Source: Runella aurantiaca (lineage in GTDB: Bacteria > Bacteroidota > Bacteroidia > Cytophagales > Spirosomataceae). Taken from it: a stretch of 64,000 nt of DNA. The position numbers and the translations under genes are program-made. A model generated the notes under the pieces. That model was given only the letters and a program-made list of their open reading frames with translations. It had not been told where the DNA came from and made no database searches. This document shows, one piece after another, positions 37,085 to 44,943 of the stretch. Every line of letters starts with the position of its first letter. Within the stretch, counting starts at the first letter, position 1. The stretch is taken from NCBI RefSeq assembly GCF_003339505.1, contig NZ_QPIW01000025.1:1-64000 (forward strand). The letters are read 5' to 3'.

Positions 37085-37996
37085 TTAAAATTCTTTGGGT
37101 AAAAAACGCAGGTACTTTGCCTGCCAAACGCCTATAATCAGCAATGTAAACCCTACCATCTGGCTAGCGTTGCGTACGAGATACAATTTATAAAAACTCA
37201 ATTGGTCAGTTTCATAAAGCTTGGTAAAAATAAATTCTAAAAATAATTCAGCCAGAGCCGGTAAAATTAACCCTAAACAAATCCAGAAATAAGCGTTTTT
37301 TTGCAAACTCAGGCTTACATTTTTGTGGGTGTATACGCGATAAAGAAGTAGTCCCGCCCCGCCTAAAATAAAGATGTTTTTAACCGTTGAAGATAATGAA
37401 TCATATCCCTGATAACTTTTAAAAACAAAGACTTGCACCAATTCAAATCCTACCAAAACCCAAACTGTGTACTGCAAAACTTTTTTCCAAGTTTGGTTTT
37501 GGACTGAATCTCGAAAAAATAAACCTAAGAAAATAAATTTGATGAGGTAATTAATAGGGGATGTAAAGTTTAAATTTTCTATGCCAAAATTTGTACTCAG
37601 CCATGGGAAAAACACTTCGACGAATTGGTATTTCCTACTTAATAAAACATCAACAAGTAAGAATTCCAATACACCATACCAACCTAACCAATAACAAAAC
37701 CAAAAAAAATGGGGGAGATGCTTTTGCAAAATTCCTTTGTGCACATAACAGTAAAATAATAAAATAAAAATTAAGGAATGAACTATTTTTCCTGTACGGG
37801 TCGTAAGCCGGTCTTGTTCTTCTTGCTCTACAATTACTCCAAAAGGAATCACTATTGCCAGTATTACCCCAGCAAAAAAAACAATTTTAAAAATAGTGGA
37901 TTTTTCTCCTAACAGAGGGTATAACAACCCAAAAAAGGCAATCATAGCAAAGCCTGCTACGGATTGCCATTGGTCAAAGGTTTGAAATGAAATCAT
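37085..37996 (-). CDS. Unknown polytopic membrane protein
   Basis: A 303-residue AT-rich membrane protein with about eight hydrophobic segments (for example VAGFAMIAFFGLLYPLL, IFKIVFFAGVILAIVI, SLIFILLFYCYV, FWFCYWLGWYGVLEFLLV, YTVWVLVGFELVQVFVF, NIFILGGAGLLLYRVY, ICLGLILPALAELFLEFIF). No family recognised. It follows the 38000-38902 gene with a 3-bp gap, so the two form a unit. The base composition is unlike the rest of the region. A sensory or transport role would only be a guess. Confidence 0.7.
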   Translation of the reverse strand: MISFQTFDQWQSVAGFAMIAFFGLLYPLLGEKSTIFKIVFFAGVILAIVIPFGVIVEQEEQDRLTTRTGKIVHSLIFILLFYCYVHKGILQKHLPHFFWFCYWLGWYGVLEFLLVDVLLSRKYQFVEVFFPWLSTNFGIENLNFTSPINYLIKFIFLGLFFRDSVQNQTWKKVLQYTVWVLVGFELVQVFVFKSYQGYDSLSSTVKNIFILGGAGLLLYRVYTHKNVSLSLQKNAYFWICLGLILPALAELFLEFIFTKLYETDQLSFYKLYLVRNASQMVGFTLLIIGVWQAKYLRFLPKEF

Positions 37997-37999
37997 TCG

Positions 38000-38902
38000 T
38001 TATTCAGCAGGTATGCGTCCGGGGCAATTTGATTCACTTTCGTAGGGGTGTAAATAGATAACATAACGCCCATCCTCGTATTGACCTAAGCGAATTTTTA
38101 CTTGGTCGAACCGTTCAAAATTCTTTAACTTTTCTTTTTCTAAAGCATCAACTATCTCTTGTGCATTGTTAATATTGTCGTTTTTTAATATTTTAATATT
38201 CTCGTTGATATTGTTAATATTATCCGATTTATTTTTTAAATATTCGGCAGCCCCCTGATCTAAATAATACAATTCGTCTAACTTAAATTGCATTCCCCTA
38301 TTAATTTTAAAATGCCGTTTATGTTTTTTGAAAAAATTTTTGACTTGTGCATAAGCTTCAATAAACTCTGTAATTTCTTCATTTGTCTTAGTCGTATTTT
38401 TTCTTAGCTCAGAGTTTTTTCTCCAAAATTGGTTGTAGTAATATTGAAATCTTGCACCGTCTAAATCCATGATATGGTACAACTTAACAGGGTCTAAGAC
38501 ATATCTTGCCTTTACCTCGTTTGCTTCAAATTGGCCATATAATGGGTAATTACCTTTAAGAAGTTCATGGATACTTATCGGATAAGGTTGAATTAAATAC
38601 TCACCTTTTGTAAAAACAATAGTAAAAAAAATTAACGTATAATCATCGTCTTGTAATTCTCGATATTTTTCGAGGTCTATTTTTGTAATAGCAACTTCTT
38701 TACCATCAAAATCACATCTGTATAACGCTTCGTGGAGATTGAATTTTTTTCGGGTTTCATAATCACCGAAAAGCCTATCTATAGGTCTAAAAAAGGTATG
38801 AATTTCAATTAAATCACTATTTATATTTCGGTCTTTGTCCATGAGCCACTTCCCTGAACCTAAATATACATCAAGCACATTGGAGTTAATTGTTCTGTCC
38901 AT
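38000..38902 (-). CDS. Unknown cytosolic protein, AT-rich accessory gene
   Basis: A 300-residue soluble, charged protein without a signal. Residues about 170-265 are helical and rich in Asn and Lys with repeated NINNINENI and NDNINNAQEIVDALEKEKLKNFE stretches, suggesting a coiled coil. The N-terminal half carries a mixed fold (YTLIFFTIVFTKGEYLIQPYPISIHELLKGNYPLYGQFE). No domain recognised. It is directly upstream of a membrane protein gene of similarly AT-rich composition. Likely a transferred pair. Confidence 0.68.
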   Translation of the reverse strand: MDRTINSNVLDVYLGSGKWLMDKDRNINSDLIEIHTFFRPIDRLFGDYETRKKFNLHEALYRCDFDGKEVAITKIDLEKYRELQDDDYTLIFFTIVFTKGEYLIQPYPISIHELLKGNYPLYGQFEANEVKARYVLDPVKLYHIMDLDGARFQYYYNQFWRKNSELRKNTTKTNEEITEFIEAYAQVKNFFKKHKRHFKINRGMQFKLDELYYLDQGAAEYLKNKSDNINNINENIKILKNDNINNAQEIVDALEKEKLKNFERFDQVKIRLGQYEDGRYVIYLHPYESESNCPGRIPAE

Positions 38903-39010
38903 TATCGTAAAAGTCTAAAAGGTTTATAAATCAGTTTATTATTTACCTAGCGCTATCAACCCCATCAATCGCCTGTGGCAATAGTTCCAGAGAAAGGCTA
39001 CTATTTTGTA

Positions 39011-39400
39011 TCACTCCCCAACCTCCATTTTACGCAGCACTAACCCCGACCACACCGCCAAAATGACTCCTACGAGGACAATGCCCCAGGCTTGTTTGTT
39101 TTCGACGCCGTTGAGGATAGCGTGGATATGCACAATGGGTAAAATAATGTCGCCTACGAATATCAGTAATAAAATACCCTTCAAGGCGCGTGAAGGCGCG
39201 GCGGGTCTGATGTACCAAAGGCAAACCGTAAGGGCCAAAAGCAGGGAGCCGTACCCCCGCATCAGTACCCAAGTGGCGTCGTTGGCCGTTTCGGGATGGG
39301 TGAGGTACAGATCGGCCACGATTTTAGGGGCAAGCATCATCGGGATAGCAAATAAGACCGCCGTGATGGCATTGAAGGTGAATAGATTTTTGGTATTCAT
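39011..39400 (-). CDS. Small four-TM membrane protein
   Basis: A 129-residue inner-membrane protein with four hydrophobic helices (about 8-28, 46-64, 74-96, 104-122). It resembles small DoxX-like or DUF4345-like proteins without a firm match. It lies upstream of and on the same strand as the NarL-type regulator, 110 bp after the AT-rich pair. Function unknown. Confidence 0.7.
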   Translation of the reverse strand: MNTKNLFTFNAITAVLFAIPMMLAPKIVADLYLTHPETANDATWVLMRGYGSLLLALTVCLWYIRPAAPSRALKGILLLIFVGDIILPIVHIHAILNGVENKQAWGIVLVGVILAVWSGLVLRKMEVGE

Positions 39401-39441
39401 GATTTTAGAGGTTTAGGGTAAAAGTGATCTCTCGTAATGCC

Positions 39442-40077
39442 TCACACCATCCTTCCCTCAATGGCCTTGGCTACGGCTTCGGGGGCGGAGTTGACGTGGA
39501 GTTTTTCGTAAATATGCTTAACGTGCCAATGCACCGTATGAAAACTCAGACTACAGGCATCAGCTATCATCTTGTAACTCATGCCTTTGACCATGCAACC
39601 CAAAATCTCCCGCTCGCGGTCGGTGAGGGATACGTAGGTCGGTTGGGTTTTGACAAATTGATTTTGAAACATCCGCAACACCTTGGCCGCAATACTGGGT
39701 GTCATCCAAGCGCCGCCGCCGTGTACATCTACGATGGCCTGTAACATCACTTCTGGGTCGGGGTTTTTGAGCACGTAGCCGTTGGCTCCCGCGCAGATGG
39801 CCGCAAATACGCGGTGGTCATCGTCAAACACCGTCTGCATCAGCACCTTCGTGTCGGGTAGCGTCGCTTTGATTTCCTGCAATGCTTCAATGCCCGAAAT
39901 GCCTGGCATTTGAATATCCATCAGCACCACGTCAGGTTTGTAGCGTTTGATTTTTCCCACGCACCCATCGGCATCGCCAAACGAAGCGCACATAAATACC
40001 TCATCGGAGCCGGCCAGATACAGCGACAGACTTTGGCGAAAGCTTTTGTTATCCTCAAAGAGTACGACGCGAATCAT
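39442..40077 (-). CDS. NarL/LuxR-family response regulator
   Basis: A 211-residue regulator with a receiver domain (phospho-acceptor Asp54 in VLMDIQMPG) and a C-terminal LuxR-type HTH (LTDREREILGCMVKGMSYKMIADACSLSFHTVHWHVKHIYEKL). The partner kinase lies upstream on the same strand (40274). ATG 40077 was chosen because it starts the conserved receiver; a longer frame opens at 40119. Confidence 0.92.
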   Translation of the reverse strand: MIRVVLFEDNKSFRQSLSLYLAGSDEVFMCASFGDADGCVGKIKRYKPDVVLMDIQMPGISGIEALQEIKATLPDTKVLMQTVFDDDHRVFAAICAGANGYVLKNPDPEVMLQAIVDVHGGGAWMTPSIAAKVLRMFQNQFVKTQPTYVSLTDREREILGCMVKGMSYKMIADACSLSFHTVHWHVKHIYEKLHVNSAPEAVAKAIEGRMV

Positions 40078-40273
40078 GGGCTTGGGAGTCAGGAACAAAA
40101 AGAAAACCGTTAAAGCCAAATGCGACTTTTTGGTATGTCTTTTTTGTCGGTTGTTAAATGTAGAATATTATGATTGATACTTCGTTACAAAAGTCCCGAA
40201 AGTTATCAAACGGTCATCCCCCCAATTTGGGTAGCAAGCTCACTCCCGCTTTTTTGAAGGAAGGGGGGCGGGG

Positions 40274-41362
40274 TTAAATGGAGATAATTGTTACGTCCAA
40301 TTGGGTGCCTTCACCTGTTTTTGAGTCCAGTTTTACCTCCATAAAGCTCTCGGCCGCGCGTTTTTTGTAGTTTTTAAGGCCGTTGCCTTCGTAGCGTTGG
40401 GTAGCGTCAAAGCCCTTGCCGTTGTCGGCAATCGTCATCAGCAGTTCCTGTCCGTTCATTTTGAACGCTACGCTCACTTTGCTGGCTTCGGCGTGTTTGA
40501 GGATGTTGTTGAGGGCTTCTTTGAAAATGAGGTAGAGATTTTGCCGTTGTTCCATGCTTAGTTGGAGTCGGTTTGTTTCAGCGGCAGAAAGTTGATTGTT
40601 GAAAGTCAGCGAAATGTCTTGTGGTGTAAGCAGTTGGAAAGCCAACGAACGCATTTTTTCAAACAACTGTTCCACGGAGTCATTGCTGGGGTTGAGCGTC
40701 CAGACCGTGTCGCGGATGGTTTGGATGGTTTCTTCGGAGTCGGTTTTGATTTGTTGTAAAATCGAAAGCATTTCGGGCGCTTGTTTCCCGTATTTTTTCT
40801 CTACCAAGCGCGTCGAAATAGCAATGCTGCTTAGGGTCGCGCCCACTTCGTCGTGGAGGTCGGCGGCGATGCGGTTGCGGAGACTTTGCAGTTTGAGCTT
40901 TTGGCGGAAATTATACAGCAGAAAAAAATAAATCGCCGCGCCCGCCAACAGCAATACATACACGGCTATGGCGGGCCAAAACCACCCTTCTTCAGTAATG
41001 CTTTCTTCTATTTCAAGCGTGATTTGAGTAGGCTTTGACCATCGGCCGTTTTGCTGTGCCTGTACCCAAAAATGATACTCGCCGCCTTCGAGATTGGTAT
41101 AATGCGCATTGGGGTATTTTAACGTAACGGTATCATCGTCCAAACCGCCTGCATAGTAGCGGTAGGTACAATTGCAGGGTTGCCATTCAATGTGCAAATC
41201 ATTTTCTAGCGCGTCCAGTTTTAGGGTATTTTGGGAGGTGAGCGTTTTAGCCTTTCCTTTTGAAGTAAGGGAGATAATGTGTGGCTTTTCCTGAGCCACG
41301 GCTTGCAGAATTACGGTAAAAATCAATCCCCACGTCCATGCTCCAATCGTAGTTTTATTCAT
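40274..41362 (-). CDS. Y_Y_Y-domain sensor histidine kinase
   Basis: A 362-residue kinase. A cleaved signal (1-23) is followed by a periplasmic beta domain resembling the Y_Y_Y module of hybrid sensors (about 40-118), with YTNLEGGEYHFWVQAQQNGRWS. One TM (128-150) leads to a HisKA_3 domain with phospho-acceptor His170 in ADLHDEVGATLSSIAI and an ATPase domain with NILKHAEASKVSV and DNGKGFD. There are no beta-propeller repeats, unlike large hybrid sensors. It pairs with the NarL-type regulator downstream. Confidence 0.9.
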   Translation of the reverse strand: MNKTTIGAWTWGLIFTVILQAVAQEKPHIISLTSKGKAKTLTSQNTLKLDALENDLHIEWQPCNCTYRYYAGGLDDDTVTLKYPNAHYTNLEGGEYHFWVQAQQNGRWSKPTQITLEIEESITEEGWFWPAIAVYVLLLAGAAIYFFLLYNFRQKLKLQSLRNRIAADLHDEVGATLSSIAISTRLVEKKYGKQAPEMLSILQQIKTDSEETIQTIRDTVWTLNPSNDSVEQLFEKMRSLAFQLLTPQDISLTFNNQLSAAETNRLQLSMEQRQNLYLIFKEALNNILKHAEASKVSVAFKMNGQELLMTIADNGKGFDATQRYEGNGLKNYKKRAAESFMEVKLDSKTGEGTQLDVTIISI

Positions 41363-41486
41363 GGTCTTGAAAAAACGCAGAAGGCTTAGCGTTATGCTAA
41401 CGCAAAGTAAGATTTTTGGAGAACTTTCTCAGACTTTTTCCTTCCTTCCACGAAAAACCTACGTTTATTTGATGAGGTACTAAAAA

Positions 41487-41525
41487 AAGCACCATGGATT
41501 CCTTCACTTGGCATCCATGATGCTT
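41487..41525 (-). terminator. Terminator of small secreted protein copy 2
   Basis: Arms aagcaccatgga (41487-41498) and tccatgatgctt (41514-41525) pair with one wobble. On the minus strand the hairpin is followed by a T run. Confidence 0.75.
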
Positions 41526-41532
41526 TAACTGG

Positions 41533-41925
41533 TCAATTCACACACAAAATTTGATCTGATATAATGGGCTTTGCCAAAACTACCTGTTCTTTTATAATGA
41601 CTTTGGTCACAACGGGCTGTTTGCCATCTGATAAATTAACGTAGTATCGGCCGTTGGACAACTCAGTCAGGTTCAAATCAAAACGATGTTGGGTCGCTTT
41701 TTTGGGTAGTTGATCGAAGTAAATCAGGTTTTTCTTGTCATCAATGATAGACAGCGAAAATTTCTCTCCGTATTCCTTGCTGATCAAAATTCGAACTTTG
41801 GAAGTGTTGACTACGGGATAAATCGAAGCAGTAAACGACGGTGTTTCTACGGTTGACTGTGCCATAGTCTGCGAGTAAATACCCATTCCGAAAAAGAGGA
41901 CGATGCTAAAAAGAAGCGTTTTCAT
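41533..41925 (-). CDS. Small secreted protein with T9SS-CTD-like C-terminus (copy 2)
   Basis: A 130-residue paralogue of the gene at 35484. The signal peptide (about 1-23) is followed by the same beta-sandwich: QSTVETPSFTASIYPV, SKVRILISKEYGEKF, ATQHRFDLNLTELSNGRYYVNLSDG, VTKVIIKEQVVLAKPIISDQILCVN. The two copies look more than half identical by eye. ATG 41925 was chosen as signal start. Neither copy has a visible passenger domain. Confidence 0.78.
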   Translation of the reverse strand: MKTLLFSIVLFFGMGIYSQTMAQSTVETPSFTASIYPVVNTSKVRILISKEYGEKFSLSIIDDKKNLIYFDQLPKKATQHRFDLNLTELSNGRYYVNLSDGKQPVVTKVIIKEQVVLAKPIISDQILCVN

Positions 41926-42120
41926 GTTTTTGTTGTTTAAGAGTTTATAAATAAAGTTGGGTAAAAGTGTTCCGCCGTCAGCATCCAAACGATTGCTTGA
42001 TGTTGTGGCTTTACATGTGTTTAAACTGTTTTACCCTTTAGTCGCAACAGTCTGAAAAACACGAACATATTTTTTTGATTATTTTTCAAGATTCCGCAAA
42101 ACGAGTAAAAAAAGGCCCTG

Positions 42121-42128
42121 TAAATTTG
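42121..42128 (+). promoter_or_regulatory. Probable -7 box of the sigma/CHAT operon
   Basis: TAAATTTG matches TAnnTTTG and lies 58 bases upstream of the GTG at 42186. No clear -33 partner is present. It supports a start downstream of the TTG at 42075. Confidence 0.4.
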
Positions 42129-42185
42129 TTTTTGGGCAAGAAATACCCGTACTTTCTTTTGGATTTTCACTCAACTCTGCTACTC

Positions 42186-42776
42186 GTGACTATCTTCGGT
42201 ACCCAACCTTCTGATCAAGATATAGTGGCTGGTATCCGTACGGGCGGAAGCCAACGAAGGTATTTTGAAAACAAACTCTACGATAAGTACCGTTACTTGA
42301 TTCGCAGCGGGAGCCGCAACCACAAAATCGAAGAAGAAGATGCTTCAATGGCCTATTCCGACACGATTTTAACCACCATTGAGCATATCACTACGGGACG
42401 ATTTGAAGGTCGTTCTGAGTTGAAAACCTACATTCATCAAATTTTTTCCAATAAATGTGTTGATGTAATTCGAAAACGCACGACTAATACCATGCAGGCT
42501 TTTCAGCGAGTATCACTCGACGACCTGCTGATACCTGTACCGGACTTGCAACAGACGGCTTTAGCCAATCTCATTCGGCAACAAGACCATCAGCGTATTC
42601 GGCAATTACTGGCGCGGATAGGAGAACGATGTCAGGAAATTCTGACCCTGTGGAGCGAAGGTTTTTCAGACCGTGAAATTGCATTACAATACAATTATAA
42701 CACGGATGGGGTGGCGCAAACCACCCGTTTGCGATGTTTGGAGAAGTTGAGAGTTATGTACAAAGCAAGCCAATGA
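42186..42776 (+). CDS. ECF-like RNA polymerase sigma factor
   Basis: About 196 residues from a GTG start; the open frame reaches a TTG at 42075, so the start is not certain. The region-2-like part (about 20-90) includes YFENKLYDKYRYLI, DTILTTIEHITTGRFEGRSELKTYIHQIFSNKCVDVIRKR, and the region-4-like HTH covers 140-190 (RIGERCQEILTLWSEGFSDREIALQYNYNTDGVAQTTRLRCLEKLR). This is a sigma-70 family ECF pattern. The next gene, 7 bp away, encodes a one-TM anti-sigma-like protein, then come a subtilase and a TPR-CHAT protease. It is thus likely a protease-released sigma factor. Confidence 0.82.
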   Translation: MTIFGTQPSDQDIVAGIRTGGSQRRYFENKLYDKYRYLIRSGSRNHKIEEEDASMAYSDTILTTIEHITTGRFEGRSELKTYIHQIFSNKCVDVIRKRTTNTMQAFQRVSLDDLLIPVPDLQQTALANLIRQQDHQRIRQLLARIGERCQEILTLWSEGFSDREIALQYNYNTDGVAQTTRLRCLEKLRVMYKASQ

Positions 42777-42783
42777 TGCAACT

Positions 42784-43476
42784 ATGTATGAAACCATAGA
42801 TGATTATTTTGAGGGGCGACTCTCAGCCACCGAGCACGAGGCTTTTGAAAGAAAACTGGCGCAAGACAAGGCTCTGGCCGATGAGGTAGCTTTTTATCTC
42901 AGCACCAAAGCGGCCCTCAAAGAAGCTAACCTGCAAAAACGCCATGCTGAATGGACCCGACAGCGTTCCGCCCAACCGTTGCGTTGGCAGTGGGCTTCGG
43001 GGATTGCGGCGGCGATTGGGTTATTGGTAGTTGCTTGGTATTTCATGACTCCTTCTAATCTCACTCTTCAGGAATACGCAGAAGTCTATATTGAAGAGGA
43101 TTTGACGCGGTTGAATACTCATATGGACACCGCCAATGATAGCCTTCAAACAGGGATTGATTACTATAACCATCAAAAATACCAAGAAGCTTTACCCATC
43201 TTTAATCGATTGGCCGCCGGCAATCCAAGCGCTAAAGCCTATGAATATGAGGGATTAGCGCAATTGCAACTCAAAAATTACGATGCCGCTATTGCTATTT
43301 TTGAGCAGATGGCGGCTGATTCTGAGTTGTTAGAAAACAGAGGTAAATTTTACGCGGCTCTGGCCTACCTCAAAAAAGGAGATACCGATACCGCCCAACG
43401 GCTCTTAAAAGAAGTAATTGCCCAAAATTTAGCAGGAAAAGCCCCGGCCGAGCAATGGCTCAATACCATTAAATAA
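42784..43476 (+). CDS. Anti-sigma-like membrane protein with periplasmic TPRs
   Basis: A 230-residue protein. The cytosolic N-terminus (1-65; DYFEGRLSATEHEAFERKLAQDKALADEVAFY) matches the short helical module at the N-terminus of Bacteroidota anti-sigma factors. One TM helix spans about 68-88. The C-terminal part (about 117-230) has three or so TPR repeats (YYNHQKYQEALPIFNRLA, YEGLAQLQLKNYDAAIAIFEQM, AALAYLKKGDTDTAQRLLKE) and would face the periplasm. Adjacent to the sigma factor gene, so anti-sigma is the natural reading. TPRs could dock the exported TPR-CHAT protease. Confidence 0.78.
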   Translation: MYETIDDYFEGRLSATEHEAFERKLAQDKALADEVAFYLSTKAALKEANLQKRHAEWTRQRSAQPLRWQWASGIAAAIGLLVVAWYFMTPSNLTLQEYAEVYIEEDLTRLNTHMDTANDSLQTGIDYYNHQKYQEALPIFNRLAAGNPSAKAYEYEGLAQLQLKNYDAAIAIFEQMAADSELLENRGKFYAALAYLKKGDTDTAQRLLKEVIAQNLAGKAPAEQWLNTIK

Positions 43477-43482
43477 GTATCG

Positions 43483-43519
43483 GTTGATAAATTTTGATTT
43501 TTCTTAAAAATTTATCAAC
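43483..43519 (+). other. AT-rich hairpin between anti-sigma and subtilase genes
   Basis: Arms gttgataaatttt (43483-43495) and aaaatttatcaac (43507-43519) form a 13-bp stem starting 7 bases after the anti-sigma stop. It may attenuate or process the operon mRNA. No T tract follows. Confidence 0.5.
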
Positions 43520-43577
43520 ATTATTGTTCGTGCAGTACCCGCTTTTGCGACTAATCCCTAAACCTCTTCATACTGCT

Positions 43578-44876
43578 ATGCGACCCTACTATTCTTTAAT
43601 TGTATTGTTTCCTGCAATACTATTGGTTGGATGTGGAGACCCCTGCTCCAATTCCAATAATAATGATATAACGTCAGTCATTATTTACAAAGACAGGCTA
43701 TCGCAGGCAGATATAGATACGCTTAAATCCTTAGGGTTGAAGAAAACCTTAACCTGTCCTTGTGACTCTAACCTGCAACTTTGGGGTGATACAACAGATA
43801 TTCCCATTTTTGGGCACGACGGTCTGGCAAATAATGGCGACAGTAAACCGGGCGGCGCAAGCGGCTCAAGAATTCGAGCAAAGATATTGCCAACTATGGG
43901 TTTTGAGGTTTCACCGGATTATATCGTACGAAGCCCGGATATTAACGATCATTCGATTAACAATGTAATCCTTTTCCCCGAAACTCCACCGGGAGGGGGT
44001 TTAATAGGAATAATGGATACAGGGATTCATTCCAATAATTTTTGGAATAATGAAAATGACCCTAAGGCAAACGATGCTATAGACAATGATCGTAATGGTT
44101 TGGTCAATGACTATCAAGGCTGGAATTTTGTGAATGGGAATAATATAGTTACTAATGTAGATGAAGCTCATGGCACAATGGTAACTTACTTACTTGAACG
44201 TGAGCTCCGGGGTAAGAGTTATAAAATTGTGCCTATGGTCGTTTTAAATGAAAAAAAAGAAGGAAGATTGTTCAAGATGCTCTGTGCAATGGCCTATTCT
44301 ACTAAGATTCCTGACCTGAAAACAATTAATGCCAGCTTAGGTTATTATGGCCCCAAAAGTGATGTTTTAGAAACTTTTATTGGCAAACTTAAAGACAGAG
44401 GGATTATGTTGGTCGCTGCGGCAGGCAATGCAGATCCTTCTGATTCCTGCAATAACTCGGGAAACCCGCGCGACCTGGATGTAAGAAAGTATAAATTTTA
44501 TCCTGCTTCGCATTCCAAAGAGTTTGGCAATGTAATTACGGCTACAACGGTTTACACTGTTGACAATGTCACACTTATAGCTCCTAATCAGAACTTCTCC
44601 AAGCGATACGTAGATGTAGGAGTGATGGGAGATAAGGAAGAGCATTTTGAATTTAAAACGGACTCCTCTGGTCTTGACTTCGATTGGGGTTCATCTTATG
44701 CCGCGCCGATTGCGGCCGCTTTTAGTTTTAGCGGGCAAACACCTCCATTATCATTACAAAATCAGAAAGATATTATCCTTTCAACCACACCGGGTATTAT
44801 ACCTAACAGATATAAATTCAAAGCAGTAACCTATCCAATCAATGCCTCTATCAGAAGCGGGGTACTTGTTAGGTGA
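43578..44876 (+). CDS. Subtilase (S8) lipoprotein peptidase
   Basis: A 432-residue exported serine protease. Signal with lipobox LLVGC (Cys19). The catalytic triad is visible: Asp147 in GIMDTGI, His198 in HGTMVT, Ser373 in GSSYAAP, with oxyanion Asn284 in AAGN. The GSSYAAP motif varies from the usual GTSMAAP. A short N-terminal prodomain-like part (30-135) precedes it. ATG 43578 was chosen because the frame to 43494 overlaps the hairpin and adds no signal. It lies in a co-directional block with the sigma pair and TPR-CHAT, so a role in the same switch is inferred. Confidence 0.85.
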   Translation: MRPYYSLIVLFPAILLVGCGDPCSNSNNNDITSVIIYKDRLSQADIDTLKSLGLKKTLTCPCDSNLQLWGDTTDIPIFGHDGLANNGDSKPGGASGSRIRAKILPTMGFEVSPDYIVRSPDINDHSINNVILFPETPPGGGLIGIMDTGIHSNNFWNNENDPKANDAIDNDRNGLVNDYQGWNFVNGNNIVTNVDEAHGTMVTYLLERELRGKSYKIVPMVVLNEKKEGRLFKMLCAMAYSTKIPDLKTINASLGYYGPKSDVLETFIGKLKDRGIMLVAAAGNADPSDSCNNSGNPRDLDVRKYKFYPASHSKEFGNVITATTVYTVDNVTLIAPNQNFSKRYVDVGVMGDKEEHFEFKTDSSGLDFDWGSSYAAPIAAAFSFSGQTPPLSLQNQKDIILSTTPGIIPNRYKFKAVTYPINASIRSGVLVR

Positions 44877-44943
44877 TTGATTATGTGTACTCTATTGGCA
44901 ACTCACAGGCAGGCGGTACAGTGTATGTTTTGTTTCAAGAACC

